Source: CBDCWQ01 sp965223435 (GTDB taxonomy: Bacteria; Myxococcota; Kuafuiibacteriia; Kuafuiibacteriales; Kuafuiibacteriaceae). From it: DNA of 64,000 nucleotides. The position numbers and the translations under genes are program-made. The notes beneath the pieces are model-generated. The model made no database searches. It was not told the DNA's origin and saw only the letters and a list, made by a program, of their open reading frames with translations. Below are positions 15,965 to 25,421 of the stretch, piece by piece. Every line of letters starts with the position of its first letter. The stretch's first letter is position 1. The stretch lies in the NCBI GenBank assembly GCA_965223435.1, contig CBDCWQ010000023.1, positions 1,302,001 through 1,366,000 on the forward strand, read 5' to 3'.

Positions 15965-18105
15965 TTTTTCTCAGCTTTCGCTCGAAGATGTTCTCGGGGC
16001 GTCTGGGTTCGACGCGCACGACGGGCAAAAGAGCACACCCGAAGACCACACCGGAGGGCATTGCCCTTCAAACCTTCTACGACCATGCCGATCGCGTGGA
16101 TGTGTGTCAGGGGCTCACGAGCATTCCCGGCCAGCCGCCGTTTCTGCGTGGCCCCTACGCCACCATGTATCGGAGCAAGCCGTGGACCATTCGCCAGTAC
16201 GCGGGTTTCTCGACGGCAAAAAAGAGCAACGCCTTTTACCGCAAAACCTTGCGGAGGGGCAAAGGGTCTTTCGGTGGCGTTTGATCTTCCCACCCACCGC
16301 GGGTACGACTCGGATCATCCTCGAGTGGCCGGAGATGTGGGTATGGCGGGCGTCGCCGTCGATTCCATCGTCGATATGCGGACGCTTTTTGACGGCATAC
16401 CATTGGAAAGGGTCAGCGTGTCGATGACCATGAATGGCGCGGTGCTGCCGATTCTCGCGCTGTTCATCGTGGCCGCCGAGGAGCAGGGGCCTTCAGCCCA
16501 ATCAGCTCACGGGGACCATCCAGAACGACATCCTCAAGGAGTTTTTGGTTCGAAACACGTATATTTACCCGCCGGAGCCTTCGCTGAGGATCGTGGCGAC
16601 ATCTTTCGCTATACCCATGCGCACAGTGCCAAGGTTCAACAGCATCAGCGTGTCTGGCTACCACATGCAAGGAGCGGGCGCGCCGGCGACCTCGAGCTCG
16701 CGTACACCCTCGCAACGGTTTGGCCTACGTTCAGGTCGGACTCGATGCCGGTTTATCCATCGACGATTTCGCGCCGCGGATGAGTTTTTTTGGGGCGTGG
16801 GGATGAACTTTTTCATGGAGGTGGCGAAGCTGCGCGCGGCGCGCTGGCTGTGGGCAACCCGGATTCGGGCTTTTGGCCCCAAAAACAACAAATCGATGTG
16901 TCTTCGGGCTCACGCGCAGACCTCGGGATGGAGTCTGGCGGCGCGCGACGTGTACAATAACATCGCCCGCACCACGGTAGAAGCCTTGGCTGCGGTTCAC
17001 GGCCAGATTCAGTCCCTTCATACCAACGCGTTTGATGAGGCGCTTGCGTGCCGAGTCCGTTCAGCGCGCGGGTGGCCAGAAACACGCAGATTCTTTTGAT
17101 GGAAGAGGGGGGGGCATGTGATGCCATCGACCCTTGGGGCGGAAGTTATTACGTCGAGCGGTTGACCCACGAACTCATCGTTAGGGCACAAGCGCACCTC
17201 AAAGAAATCGAAGAACTCGGAGGCATGGCGAAGGCCATTGAGCTTGGGGTGCCCAAGCGGCGCATCGAAGAAGCTGCCCTTCGGACTCAGTCTCGCATCG
17301 ACTCTGGTGAAGACATTTTGGTGGGGGTGAACCGATTTTCGACCGGTGAGGCCTTTTCGCCAGATCTTCTGAAAATCGACCAAGCGGAAGTGCTTGAGGC
17401 CCAAAAAGCCCAACTGGCAGAGCTTCGCCACAAACGCGATGAAGGGAGGGTCCAAGATGCGCTTTCGCGGCTGAGGTCGGCGGCGAAAGAAGGGGACGAG
17501 AACCTCTTGGCGTGCGCGATGGGTGCCGCCCGGGCCCATGCGACCGTGGGAGAAATCAGTTTGGCCCTCGAGACGGTGTTTGGCAGACATCTTGCCCCCA
17601 GTTTTGGCGCTTTGGGTGTATACGGTTCGAGTGTGACCGGCGGTTCAGAAAAAAGGGAGACCATCGCCCGTCTGGTGGACAGCTTTCAGCAAAAGGCCGG
17701 CCGCCGCCCGCGCATCTTGGTGGCCAAGATTGGGCAGGACGGACAACGATCGCGGTCAGAAGATCATTGCGAGTGCGTTTGCCGACCTTGGCTTCGACGT
17801 CGATTTTGGCACGCTGTTTCAGACGCCCGATGAGGTGGCCAAGCAGGCCCTCGAAAAGCGATGTTCACGTGGTTGGTGTCAGCAGCTTGGCAGGGGGCCA
17901 TCGGGCCCACTTGCCGAAACTTATCGACGCCCTTCGGGCCGAGGGCCGACCGGATATCACGGTCGTCGCTGGGGGGATCATTCCGGAGGCGGACCACACG
18001 TTCTTGAAGGAGGCAGGCGTCCAGCAGATCTTTGGCCCGGGGACCGCAGTGTTTGATGCTGCCCTTGGACTCCTCACGTTCCTCGAACAGCTTCTGGACG
18101 CTTGA
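15945..18105 (+). pseudogene. mutB: Methylmalonyl-CoA mutase large (catalytic) subunit, broken by about 11 frameshifts
   Basis: Reading through the three frames in turn gives an almost complete MutB. The order is RGPYATMYRSKPWTIRQYAG, DLPTHRGYDSDHPRV, VSMTMNGAVLPIL, LTGTIQNDILKEFLVRNTYI, FNSISVSGYHMQ, SFFWGVGMNFFMEVAK, CLRAHAQTSGWSL, QSLHTNAFDEALA and DAIDPWGGSYYVERL, then the B12-binding domain ILVAKIGQDG(H)DRGQK. Frame changes occur near 15990-16055, 16245-16260, 16486-16489 (extra G), 16597, 16625 (extra A), 16665-16687, 16715, 16785-16791 (T run one short), 17049, 17744-17747 (extra A in the cobalt-binding His codon) and 17854-17857 (extra A). Several fall in homopolymers. Protein sequence between the breaks stays conserved. 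As written no functional enzyme can be made. Either the sequence is locally wrong or inactivation is very recent. Confidence 0.9.
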
Positions 18106-18108
18106 GTT

Positions 18109-19110
18109 TTGAACAAACCCCTCGGACCAACACCTGCCCCCCCACCAGTGGACGACCTGGTTTCGGGGGTCTTGAGTGGTTCACGAGCAGCGCTCGCCCG
18201 GGCGGTGACTTTGGTGGAGAGCCGGCGGCGCGATCACCAAATCCTTGCAGAGAAGGTGATTCAGGCTGTGGTCGGCCGGTCCGCTTCGGCGCTCCGGCTG
18301 GGCGTGAGTGGCGTGCCGGGTGTCGGCAAGAGTACCTTCATCAATGCCTTGGGTCAGACCATTCTCGACGAGGGCTTGTCGATTGCGGTGCTCGCGGTGG
18401 ATCCCAGTAGCCCCACCACGGGGGGCAGCCTCCTCGCCGACAAGACCCGGATGGGGGCCCTCGTGAACCATCCCCGGGCTTTCGTCCGCCCATCACCGAG
18501 TGGTGGCATGTTGGGTGGTGTTGCCGGCAAGACCCAAGAGTCGATGCTCCTTTTTGAGGCCGCGGGCTTCGACGTGGTCATCGTAGAGACGGTAGGTGTG
18601 GGCCAGTCCGAGACCGCGGTGGAGGCTATGGTCGATGTGCTTCTGCTCTTGGTCCTTCCGCGCTCTGGAGATGAGCTTCAGGGTATCAAGCGAGGCATCC
18701 TGGAGTCCGTGGACGCCGTGAGTGTCCACAAGGCGGACGGTGCCCTCTTGGGTCCGGCCGAACAAACCCGAGATCACTACCGGACGGCCCTTCAAATTTT
18801 GCGAGGCCACAGTCCAGAAAGTCCGAAGGTGTTCTTGTCCAGCGCCCAAAGCGGCGCTGGGGTTCACCAGATCTGGAAATGGGCCTGGTCTTCCGTTCGC
18901 GAGCGAGAGGCTTCCAAAGACCTTCAAAAGAGGCGCAGCCGCCGCGCGGTCGAATGGATGTGGCGCCTTGTCCATGAACAACTCGTGGCCGACTTCGAAG
19001 AAGACCCCCACGTTCGAGCCCATCGACACGCCGTCGAAGAAGCGGTGAGGCACAAAAAATTAACCCCCGCCGCCGGCGCCCGTCGTCTTCTCCGGACAAA
19101 AAAGTGTTAA
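18109..19110 (+). CDS. meaB: MeaB/ArgK-family G-protein chaperone of methylmalonyl-CoA mutase
   Basis: Protein of 333 residues from TTG 18109, three bases after the mutB stop. P-loop GVPGVGKST, the family block AVDPSSPTTGGSLLADKTRM, RPSPSGGMLGGVAGKTQE and IVETVGVGQSE are present. MeaB uses GTP hydrolysis to gate loading of adenosylcobalamin onto MutB and to protect it. The guanine-specificity motif, normally NKAD, reads HKAD (SVHKADGALLG), which should weaken GTP selectivity. The gene position, last in mutA-mutB-meaB, is canonical. The C-terminal dimerisation arm is present. Confidence 0.9.
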   Translation: MNKPLGPTPAPPPVDDLVSGVLSGSRAALARAVTLVESRRRDHQILAEKVIQAVVGRSASALRLGVSGVPGVGKSTFINALGQTILDEGLSIAVLAVDPSSPTTGGSLLADKTRMGALVNHPRAFVRPSPSGGMLGGVAGKTQESMLLFEAAGFDVVIVETVGVGQSETAVEAMVDVLLLLVLPRSGDELQGIKRGILESVDAVSVHKADGALLGPAEQTRDHYRTALQILRGHSPESPKVFLSSAQSGAGVHQIWKWAWSSVREREASKDLQKRRSRRAVEWMWRLVHEQLVADFEEDPHVRAHRHAVEEAVRHKKLTPAAGARRLLRTKKC

Positions 19111-19172
19111 GCGAATCAGGAGCGCACACGAGGTTGAAATATGTGCTGCTCACTCGGTGGCGCACCAGGGCC

Positions 19173-19349
19173 TACTACCCCTTGCCGGAAGTTCGCTCCC
19201 GGTTTTCGCCGGCCCTCGTCCTCCCTGCTGGCGTCGCCGCTTCGCTCTCCTCGGTTGCATAGGCAGACTATGCGCCCTCCTCGCGCCACCACCAGGAAAA
19301 ACGATGACTCGGCGAAAACGCGGAACGAACTTCCGGCAAGGGGTACTAC
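19173..19349. mobile_element. MITE-like palindromic element with flanking direct repeats
   Basis: ACCCCTTGCCGGAAGTTCG at 19177-19195 is matched perfectly by its reverse complement at 19326-19344. GTTTTCGCC (19202-19210) and its complement (19311-19319) extend the arms, and GCATA/TATGC at 19257-19261 and 19269-19273 close the centre. The whole unit is thus one imperfect palindrome of about 170 bases. TACTAC occurs at both edges (19173-19178 and 19344-19349), as expected of a 6-bp target duplication. No transposase is encoded. Short frames on both strands share a Pro-Cys-Arg-Lys-Phe opening only because the arms mirror each other. It fills most of the otherwise empty stretch 19111-19523 between meaB and the DUF1592 gene. 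Confidence 0.6.
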
Positions 19350-19523
19350 ACTCCAGATACGCAGCTTTGTGGGTCCGCTTTGACCCACGTCTCATCGCAG
19401 AGTTGGGTGAATGGAGACCCGGCCTGTCGCACATCTGGACCTCTAAGCGCCGCAAAACCATCAGTTTTGTTCCCGTGCGGCGGTTCTCGACGATGGCACT
19501 GTTCTTGAAGACACAACACTCGA

Positions 19524-21263
19524 GTGGGTTTTGGCTATCAATGTGGTGCTGCGTGGTTTGTCGTCTCTTTTGTGACTGCCTGCGGGCCGGGCTCAATCGG
19601 ACGCACCGCGGTCTTTGAAAACAGTGGCGCAGAAGTTCAGCCCGGTGCGAGTAAGGTTCCTTCATCGAGCGCCAAGCCCCACGCGGCCGTAGACACATAC
19701 CCGACACATCACCCCATTGACTACGCCAGTTGCGATGTCCAGGAGATCAAACCTGGCCCGTCGCCGCTCAGAAGGCTGACGCGTTTCGAGTATGGCAATA
19801 CCATCAGGGATCTACTGGGTGATACCGGAGGGCACGAAGATGACTTTCCGGCGGAAGCGGAAGTTCATGGTTTCGACAACAATGCATCGAGCATGACGGT
19901 CACACCCGCGTTGGCGGAACAATACGCACGTGCGGCAGACAAAATCGCCGACCGCGCAACCGAGCATTTCGAAACGCTGATGGAATGTGATCCTGCCAAG
20001 CAAGGAGAGCATACATGCGTCGACAGTTTCGTCCGACGTTTCGGCCGGCGGGCTTGGCGACGTCCGCTCAGAGCGGCAGAACACTCCCGATTGATGGACT
20101 TTTTTGAACAAATGCGTGGGCAGTACGAGTTTCGACGCGCTCTTCGTTCGTTGTTGGCGGTTCTGCTCCAGTCCCCTCATTTTCTTTACCGGGTAGAGAT
20201 TGAGCCTTCCGAGTTTGAAGAGACAAGAATTGTTCGACCGAATCCGTGGGAGATGGCGTCTCGGCTTTCCTATTTGCTTTGGGCAACAATGCCCGATGAG
20301 GCACTGTTCGAGGCCGCACAAAACAACAAACTAGGCGCACCCGAGGACATTGCGCGGCAAGCACGGCGCATGCTCAGGGACCCTAAGGCTCGGCGAATGC
20401 TACGCCATTTTACCTCCCAATGGCTGGACCTTCAGCTTACCGACGCCATCGATCGCGACAGCGATTTGTGGAATCCTGCCATGCGCTCCGCGATGCGGGC
20501 CGAAACAGAAACATTTGTTGAGCGGACCGTGTTGGATGGACCAGGGGATCTCAAAACCCTCCTGACCGCATCCCACACGTGGGTCAACGACTGGGGCGCG
20601 AGACTCTATGAGGTATCGAGCCCACAGGGTTCGAATATGGAACGCGTTGAGCTTGATCCCTCACAACGCGCAGGCCTCCTCACCCACCCAAGTATTCTTA
20701 CGATCACCGCAAAAACCAAGGAGACATCACCGGTTCTACGAGGGCACTTCGTTCGTGACCGCTTTCTTTGTCAAACTCTGCCTCCACCCCCAGGAAACGT
20801 GGACACCACTTTGCCAGAACCTCAACCTGGGCTCACAACAAGAGAACGCTTGTCTGAACACTCCGACAACGATGCCTGTTCTGGTTGTCACCAACTCATG
20901 GACCCTATTGGATTCGGGCTTGAATCCTACGACGAAATGGGGATTTGGCGGGACGAGGAAAACGGCACACCCATCGATACGCGTGGAGAACTTTCAGCCA
21001 CAGATGTGGATGGCGATTTTGAGGGCGCCGTTCAACTCGCTCACGCTTTAGCAACCAGTCAACAAGTCGCGCAATGTATACGCACGCATTGGTTTCACTT
21101 TGCCTACGGACGTACCTCTACTGAAGAGGATACCTGCACCATTTCTCACCTCGACAGAGTCTTTCAGGAGTCAAACCTCAGTATGGTCGAGCTTATCGTA
21201 GCACTGACCCAAACAAACGCTTTTTTGTATCGCCGCGTTGAGGCCAAGGAGGGAGGCTCTTGA
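19524..21263 (+). CDS. DUF1592-family secreted protein (DUF1587/1592/1588/1585 architecture)
   Basis: Protein of 579 residues from GTG 19524. The N-terminus (WFVVSFVTACGPG) looks like a short lipoprotein signal. Domain signatures run in order: DUF1587 (RLTRFEYGNTIRDLLG), DUF1595/1592 (LLAVLLQSPHFLYRVEIE; RLSYLLWATMPDEAL; LRHFTSQWLDLQ), DUF1588 (SPVLRGHFVRDRFLCQTLPP and DACSGCHQLMDPIGFGLE) and DUF1585 at the C-terminus. CSGCH is a CxxCH that could bind haem c. The family is common in Planctomycetes and myxobacteria, where it is paired with DUF1552; its role is unknown, though electron transfer or polymer breakdown has been proposed. It is translationally coupled to the next gene (TGATG). Confidence 0.9.
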   Translation: MGFGYQCGAAWFVVSFVTACGPGSIGRTAVFENSGAEVQPGASKVPSSSAKPHAAVDTYPTHHPIDYASCDVQEIKPGPSPLRRLTRFEYGNTIRDLLGDTGGHEDDFPAEAEVHGFDNNASSMTVTPALAEQYARAADKIADRATEHFETLMECDPAKQGEHTCVDSFVRRFGRRAWRRPLRAAEHSRLMDFFEQMRGQYEFRRALRSLLAVLLQSPHFLYRVEIEPSEFEETRIVRPNPWEMASRLSYLLWATMPDEALFEAAQNNKLGAPEDIARQARRMLRDPKARRMLRHFTSQWLDLQLTDAIDRDSDLWNPAMRSAMRAETETFVERTVLDGPGDLKTLLTASHTWVNDWGARLYEVSSPQGSNMERVELDPSQRAGLLTHPSILTITAKTKETSPVLRGHFVRDRFLCQTLPPPPGNVDTTLPEPQPGLTTRERLSEHSDNDACSGCHQLMDPIGFGLESYDEMGIWRDEENGTPIDTRGELSATDVDGDFEGAVQLAHALATSQQVAQCIRTHWFHFAYGRTSTEEDTCTISHLDRVFQESNLSMVELIVALTQTNAFLYRRVEAKEGGS

Positions 21264-22648
21264 TGAACAAATCCAGAAGAATAAACCGACGGGCGTTTTT
21301 GGGGGGGCTCGGAGCGGCCGGTATTTCTTTACCGTGGTTAGAATCCTTGGCGTGCCGACCGGGGTCGTTTCCAAAGAGGCATGATTCCGGTTTCGGATTG
21401 CAATCCCTGAGCACAAAAAGTGTGGATGGCTTCCCGAAACGTCTGGTTGTTTTCTACACCGCCAACGGGACACATCCCAGCCGGTGGTTCCCCAAAAGCA
21501 GCGGTTCAGATCTTGTCTTGTCTCCTTTTTTGCAACCCCTCGAACGACATCGCCATCGCTTGGTGGTATTGGGCGGTGTGGACATGCCCTCCGCAGAGAT
21601 GGGCGAGGGGGATCCACATCAACGAGGTATCGCCGCAATGTTGACCGGCCGCCCGTCCATTGATGCGGACGGCCCAATTGGAGGCGGTCCATCCGTCGAC
21701 CAATCCATTGCAAACGCGGTGGGGGGAGATACCCGCTTTCGGTCCGTGGAGCTAGGCGTTCAAAGCCGATACAACGGGGACACGATTTACGAGCGAATCA
21801 GCTATCGTGGTCCAAATCAGCCGGTCGCGCCTGAAGACCACCCACAACGTGTCTTTGAAAGGTTGTTCTCCAACGCCACAGGCGCCCCAAACGCAATCGA
21901 TAGCGTCCTCGCGGAGCGACGCAGTATTCTCGACTTCGTGCGCGATGAGTACGCCCGTCTTATCCCTCAGGTTTCACGAAGTGATCGGGAGCGCCTCAAC
22001 ATCCACCTTGAATCGATACGCGATGTCGAGCGACGTCTCGTGCCAAAAGCTCAAAGTCAGTGTCTCACGCCCGAGCTCGAGCCATTTTTGGATGCAACCG
22101 AACCGAGAAATTTTCCCCTGGTAGGGCGACTTCAAATGGACCTCCTCGCAACCGCTCTGGCTTGCGACCTGACTCGCGTAGGGAGCCTCATGTGGTCCCA
22201 AGGCCGCAGCAAACAGGTCTTCAGTTGGCTCGGAATTTCCGAAGAACATCACGAACTTTCCCATGAACAAAGTCACGACTCCGGTTCAACGCCAAACCTT
22301 GATGCCGTTCAAAAGATCGAACGAATCAACACCTTTTACGCCGAGCAACTGGCTTACTTCTTAGACCGACTCGAAAGCGTTTCGGAGGGGAACGGGACGC
22401 TGCTCGATAATACCCTTGTACTTTGGTGCAGTGACCTCGGAGAGGGGCGCGAACATACCCATACAAACATTCCCTTCCTCCTCGCTGGGGGCGCTGGTGG
22501 TGCCTTTCAAACAGCCCGCTTCATCAAGTATGATGGCATCCCGCACAATGCGCTTCTTGTATCGCTTCATCATGCCATGGGCGTCGATGCGAGCAGCTTT
22601 GGTACCAGCGAATTGACCGGTCCACTACCAGGACTTCTTTCATCCTAG
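21263..22648 (+). CDS. DUF1552-family secreted protein with Tat signal
   Basis: About 461 residues from ATG 21263, which shares its A with the preceding TGA. A strong AAGGAGGGAGG (21246-21256) precedes it. The N-terminus INRRAFLGGLGAAGISLPWL is a twin-arginine signal. The body shows the DUF1552 blocks (KRLVVFYTANGTHPSRWFP; GGVDMPSAEMGEGDPH; LTGRPS) and a C-terminal sulfatase-like segment (TLVLWCSDLGEGREHTHTNI; IPFLLAGGAGG). Export by Tat implies folding before secretion, often with a cofactor. It forms a two-gene unit with the DUF1592 gene, and the two proteins probably act together in the periplasm on an unknown substrate. Confidence 0.9.
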   Translation: MNKSRRINRRAFLGGLGAAGISLPWLESLACRPGSFPKRHDSGFGLQSLSTKSVDGFPKRLVVFYTANGTHPSRWFPKSSGSDLVLSPFLQPLERHRHRLVVLGGVDMPSAEMGEGDPHQRGIAAMLTGRPSIDADGPIGGGPSVDQSIANAVGGDTRFRSVELGVQSRYNGDTIYERISYRGPNQPVAPEDHPQRVFERLFSNATGAPNAIDSVLAERRSILDFVRDEYARLIPQVSRSDRERLNIHLESIRDVERRLVPKAQSQCLTPELEPFLDATEPRNFPLVGRLQMDLLATALACDLTRVGSLMWSQGRSKQVFSWLGISEEHHELSHEQSHDSGSTPNLDAVQKIERINTFYAEQLAYFLDRLESVSEGNGTLLDNTLVLWCSDLGEGREHTHTNIPFLLAGGAGGAFQTARFIKYDGIPHNALLVSLHHAMGVDASSFGTSELTGPLPGLLSS

Positions 22649-22758
22649 CCCTCGGCTTGCACGGGACGCCCATTTGAAGAGGTCGGCCACAAAAGCGTTC
22701 TCTCCGTAACCGTTTCCGCCGTACCCCCACAGAGTGCACAATCTTTGTCATGTCGTAC

Positions 22759-23637
22759 CTATCCCCCAAGGTCCGGCGCCTTTCCATCGGTGTACAACTT
22801 GCGCACGAGTTGTGCGATTTGGGGATCTGTCGCATAGAGAACGCCGCGATGATTCATATACGTCGAATCGGCGCGATTCAGATCCAAAGGCTGGCCGTGA
22901 ATGTCAGTGGCCACTGCGCCGGCTTCGGCGAATAGACACGCGGTGGCAGCGAAGTCCCACAGACTGCCGCCACCACGTGTTTGCTTTGGATACTTGAAGT
23001 AACATGCAGGGGCATTGTCCAGAGTACGGCACGCATTCATGACCGCGCCGGCACCAAGGTTGATTGCGACGTCGCCGTTTGCTGCGTGTAGGGAGTCGAG
23101 GACCGCTTGATACATCGGAGCGGTCTGAAAGCTGCGATCGAAAAACACCGATAGCGTTTTCGACTCGGGTCGGATTTGTGCGCGGGATACGCCATCGGTG
23201 AATACGCCATGCCCGGCGATGGCGTGATGCACCGTGCCCGAAGTCGGATCGCAAACCACGCCGATAACGGGCGTGCCCGCCTGCGACACGAGCGCGATGG
23301 ATACCGCGAATCCGGCGGTGCCTTCTACGAATGCCAGAGTTCCGTCCAGAGGATCGATGCACCAGAAGTATTGCTTCGTGAGGCGCTGCTTGGTGTCAGG
23401 CGTTTCTTCGGACAAAACACCCACATCGTGGCGCGAAATTGTGGGCGCGAGTGCATCGAGAATCATGTACTCGGACTCGCGGTCAATGTCGGTGACCACC
23501 AACGACGCGGCGCTTGTTGCCCCGGGCTTTTGCTCAATGACTCTGGGCCGCGCGTTGGCGATGAATGCGCCAGCGGCGCGCGCCGCGCTGCATGCGCGCT
23601 CGCTGAGCGTAGTGAGATCAGAACTGGTGAGGGTCAC
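22759..23637 (-). CDS. Inositol monophosphatase superfamily phosphatase
   Basis: Protein of 292 residues. Metal-binding motifs are SEET (Glu of the first site), DPLDGTLAFVEG (the D-P-L-D-G-T core) and a late GGSLWDFAATACLFAEAGA carrying the third Asp. The enzyme should hydrolyse a phosphate monoester such as inositol-1-phosphate, PAP or histidinol phosphate with Mg; the group cannot be narrowed safely. Its GTG start overlaps the stop of the upstream phosphotransferase gene as GTGA, so the two are translationally coupled. A kinase and a phosphatase made together may act on the same small molecule. Confidence 0.85.
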   Translation of the reverse strand: MTLTSSDLTTLSERACSAARAAGAFIANARPRVIEQKPGATSAASLVVTDIDRESEYMILDALAPTISRHDVGVLSEETPDTKQRLTKQYFWCIDPLDGTLAFVEGTAGFAVSIALVSQAGTPVIGVVCDPTSGTVHHAIAGHGVFTDGVSRAQIRPESKTLSVFFDRSFQTAPMYQAVLDSLHAANGDVAINLGAGAVMNACRTLDNAPACYFKYPKQTRGGGSLWDFAATACLFAEAGAVATDIHGQPLDLNRADSTYMNHRGVLYATDPQIAQLVRKLYTDGKAPDLGG

Positions 23638-24602
23638 AAGGTTGCCAACACTTCCCGCGCGAGGCGTTCGCTGTACTGATGGATTTTCCAGTGGCCCGGG
23701 CTCCAGCCTTGCAGGAATCGGTAGAAGTCAGTCCACGCCACGGGGTACAGCGCTCGCCAGTCGCGCTCGAGTGCCGCAAAGTTGACGTCGCTTCTGGTGG
23801 TGGCAATGGCTCGTTCCAACGCGTCGAAGTAATGGTTGAGCAGCTCCTGTTCGAGGCGCTCGCAGTCTTCTTCATCCAAACAGCTGCTTACAAAGTAGGC
23901 GACGTCTTTCATGCCGCATCCGCCGCCCACGTACTGGAAGTCGACGGCTGCGACGCTGTCACGGCTGAAGCAGAAGTTGGCCAGCTTGGCGTCGCCGTGC
24001 ACAAAGGTTTTGAATGGCGTCGCGGAGAGTCGACGGTCGATTTCGGCGGCGTGGGTCTTGAGTGGGCTATCGGCCAACACTGCCAGCTCGTCAGGCCGGG
24101 TGGCTAGGTGCCAATACGTACCGGTTGGCCAAAGTCTGTGCGGCTTTTGTCCGAGAAACGTCGCATGAAAGTGTGCTAACCACGACAAGCACATCTGCAT
24201 GTTTGCTTGCGTGGCGTGTGTGCGCCGCCCATCAAGTCCGGCAAAGTCAAGGTCTTCGAGCAGGATCACGACTTCGTCGTCTACGTTATCGACCGCGATG
24301 CATTTCGGCACGCGACACGCTCTGCTGCACTGCTTTGCATACTGCTGGTACCAGCTCGTTTCCACTTGATACGACCGCACCTTGCGTTCGTGTGAGCGAC
24401 TCGAATTCCAGCCGCGCGGGTGTGCCGCCTTGGTCGGCCATCGCACGTGTTTGACGATGACGGTTGGCGAAGTGTTTCCTCGTAGGCGACACCGCAGCAA
24501 TTTGCCGTAGCCGCCCCACAACGTCTGCACCAGGTCTGCGCACACCACCTCGGCTTGCATTGCGTTGGCGATACGCGAGGTGATTGCAGGGGGTAACTCC
24601 AC
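23634..24602 (-). CDS. Aminoglycoside-phosphotransferase/EcKinase-like small-molecule kinase
   Basis: About 322 residues from GTG 24602 (VELPPAITSRIAN); the open frame continues to 24776 but the extra residues look non-coding. The kinase-like fold is seen in LWGGYGKLLRCRL (Gly-rich strand), VIVKHVRW (ATP-binding Lys), VVILLEDLD (hinge), and VHGDAKLANFCF, the catalytic HGDxxxxN, followed by AAVDFQYVGGGCGMKDVAYF, whose Asp would bind Mg. This last block resembles DUF1679/EcKL ecdysteroid-kinase-like proteins. The substrate is unknown. It is coupled to the inositol-phosphatase-like gene. Confidence 0.8.
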   Translation of the reverse strand: MELPPAITSRIANAMQAEVVCADLVQTLWGGYGKLLRCRLRGNTSPTVIVKHVRWPTKAAHPRGWNSSRSHERKVRSYQVETSWYQQYAKQCSRACRVPKCIAVDNVDDEVVILLEDLDFAGLDGRRTHATQANMQMCLSWLAHFHATFLGQKPHRLWPTGTYWHLATRPDELAVLADSPLKTHAAEIDRRLSATPFKTFVHGDAKLANFCFSRDSVAAVDFQYVGGGCGMKDVAYFVSSCLDEEDCERLEQELLNHYFDALERAIATTRSDVNFAALERDWRALYPVAWTDFYRFLQGWSPGHWKIHQYSERLAREVLATL

Positions 24603-24998
24603 ACCGCAACCTATCACATTTCCTAGTAACTGGCCCGACGAACTGCCCACTGCTTTCGGTTTTTGCGGTGATTTCGCTTTGTCGTTTCTGGTGAGTTGCT
24701 GGCTGGGGGAATAACCAAAAACGAATCGCCACCACGCGGCAAAGCTTAGCACATCGCTATGAAGCGGTCCTGACACCCACCGCTTTGGATGAAGGGGATC
24801 GACTCACCGATAAACGTCTACTCGTCCCAGTGGTGGAGGTGTGCTGGCCCCACGCACAGTGTTGGGGTTTTTCACGGCCAGCTCAATAGCAAAACGGTGT
24901 GACGACCGGTCCAGAACGCGGACGGAGTTTTTGACGCCTTTTTCGGTTCGCGCTCTCATCATCTTGTGAAAGACTCTACCCTTGGGAAGAATCGGTCG
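24603..24998. other. Gene-free stretch
   Basis: Divergent spacer between the phosphotransferase gene and a small plus-strand gene. Overlapping short frames on both strands show no protein-like composition. Base composition is less GC-rich than its surroundings. No convincing promoter, hairpin or RNA was identified. Confidence 0.5.
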
Positions 24999-25421
24999 AT
25001 GCGGGGAAAGATCCTGACGGACATGATAAGAGGTGTCCGAGGTCTCGGGACCGTCCAGCTTCAGGATGGTCGCGTGCTGCGTTACACTCCTGCTGAATGT
25101 GAAGAGCACCTCCCCGTGGACACGATCGTGGAAGTGCAGTTGCTTTCAGGCGGCCAAATCTATCGAATGAAACGCGTATTTCCCATTGATTCGAACCTTC
25201 AAGGCCTTGTTGGCCCGAGGGGCTTACCGATCACAGGGGTGCTCGCGGAGGCCGCGCCTCCCGGGCGAGAGAAGGTGCACTTCGGCCAAGACCCCGCCCA
25301 TGGCGGTGACCAATCCCAACGTGCTCGACTGTTTGAGTGGCAGACGAAGGCATCAGCGAGTACCGGTCTGGAACCGGACGACGAACAAGACCAGAGATTC
25401 ATGTTCGTCATGTTGGACTAA
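24999..25421 (+). CDS. Hypothetical 140-residue protein
   Basis: Reads from ATG 24999 after a GGGAAGAA stretch. The first 65 residues look like a small beta-barrel (RGVRGLGTVQLQDGRVLRYT; TIVEVQLLSGGQIYRMKRVF), resembling an OB or S1-like fold only in general pattern. The second half is polar and low in predicted structure, ending in FMFVMLD. No family is recognised. It could be a genuine small cytoplasmic protein, but the evidence is only composition and frame length. Confidence 0.45.
   Translation: MRGKILTDMIRGVRGLGTVQLQDGRVLRYTPAECEEHLPVDTIVEVQLLSGGQIYRMKRVFPIDSNLQGLVGPRGLPITGVLAEAAPPGREKVHFGQDPAHGGDQSQRARLFEWQTKASASTGLEPDDEQDQRFMFVMLD

Noticed and set aside
15042..16061. Minus-strand ORF of 339 aa across mutA
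   Set aside because: Pro/Arg-rich shadow; mutA has mutase signature blocks on the plus strand.
15945..18105. Programmed ribosomal frameshifting in mutB
   Set aside because: About eleven shifts in both directions without slippery-site/pseudoknot structure cannot be programmed; indel artefact or pseudogene explains them.
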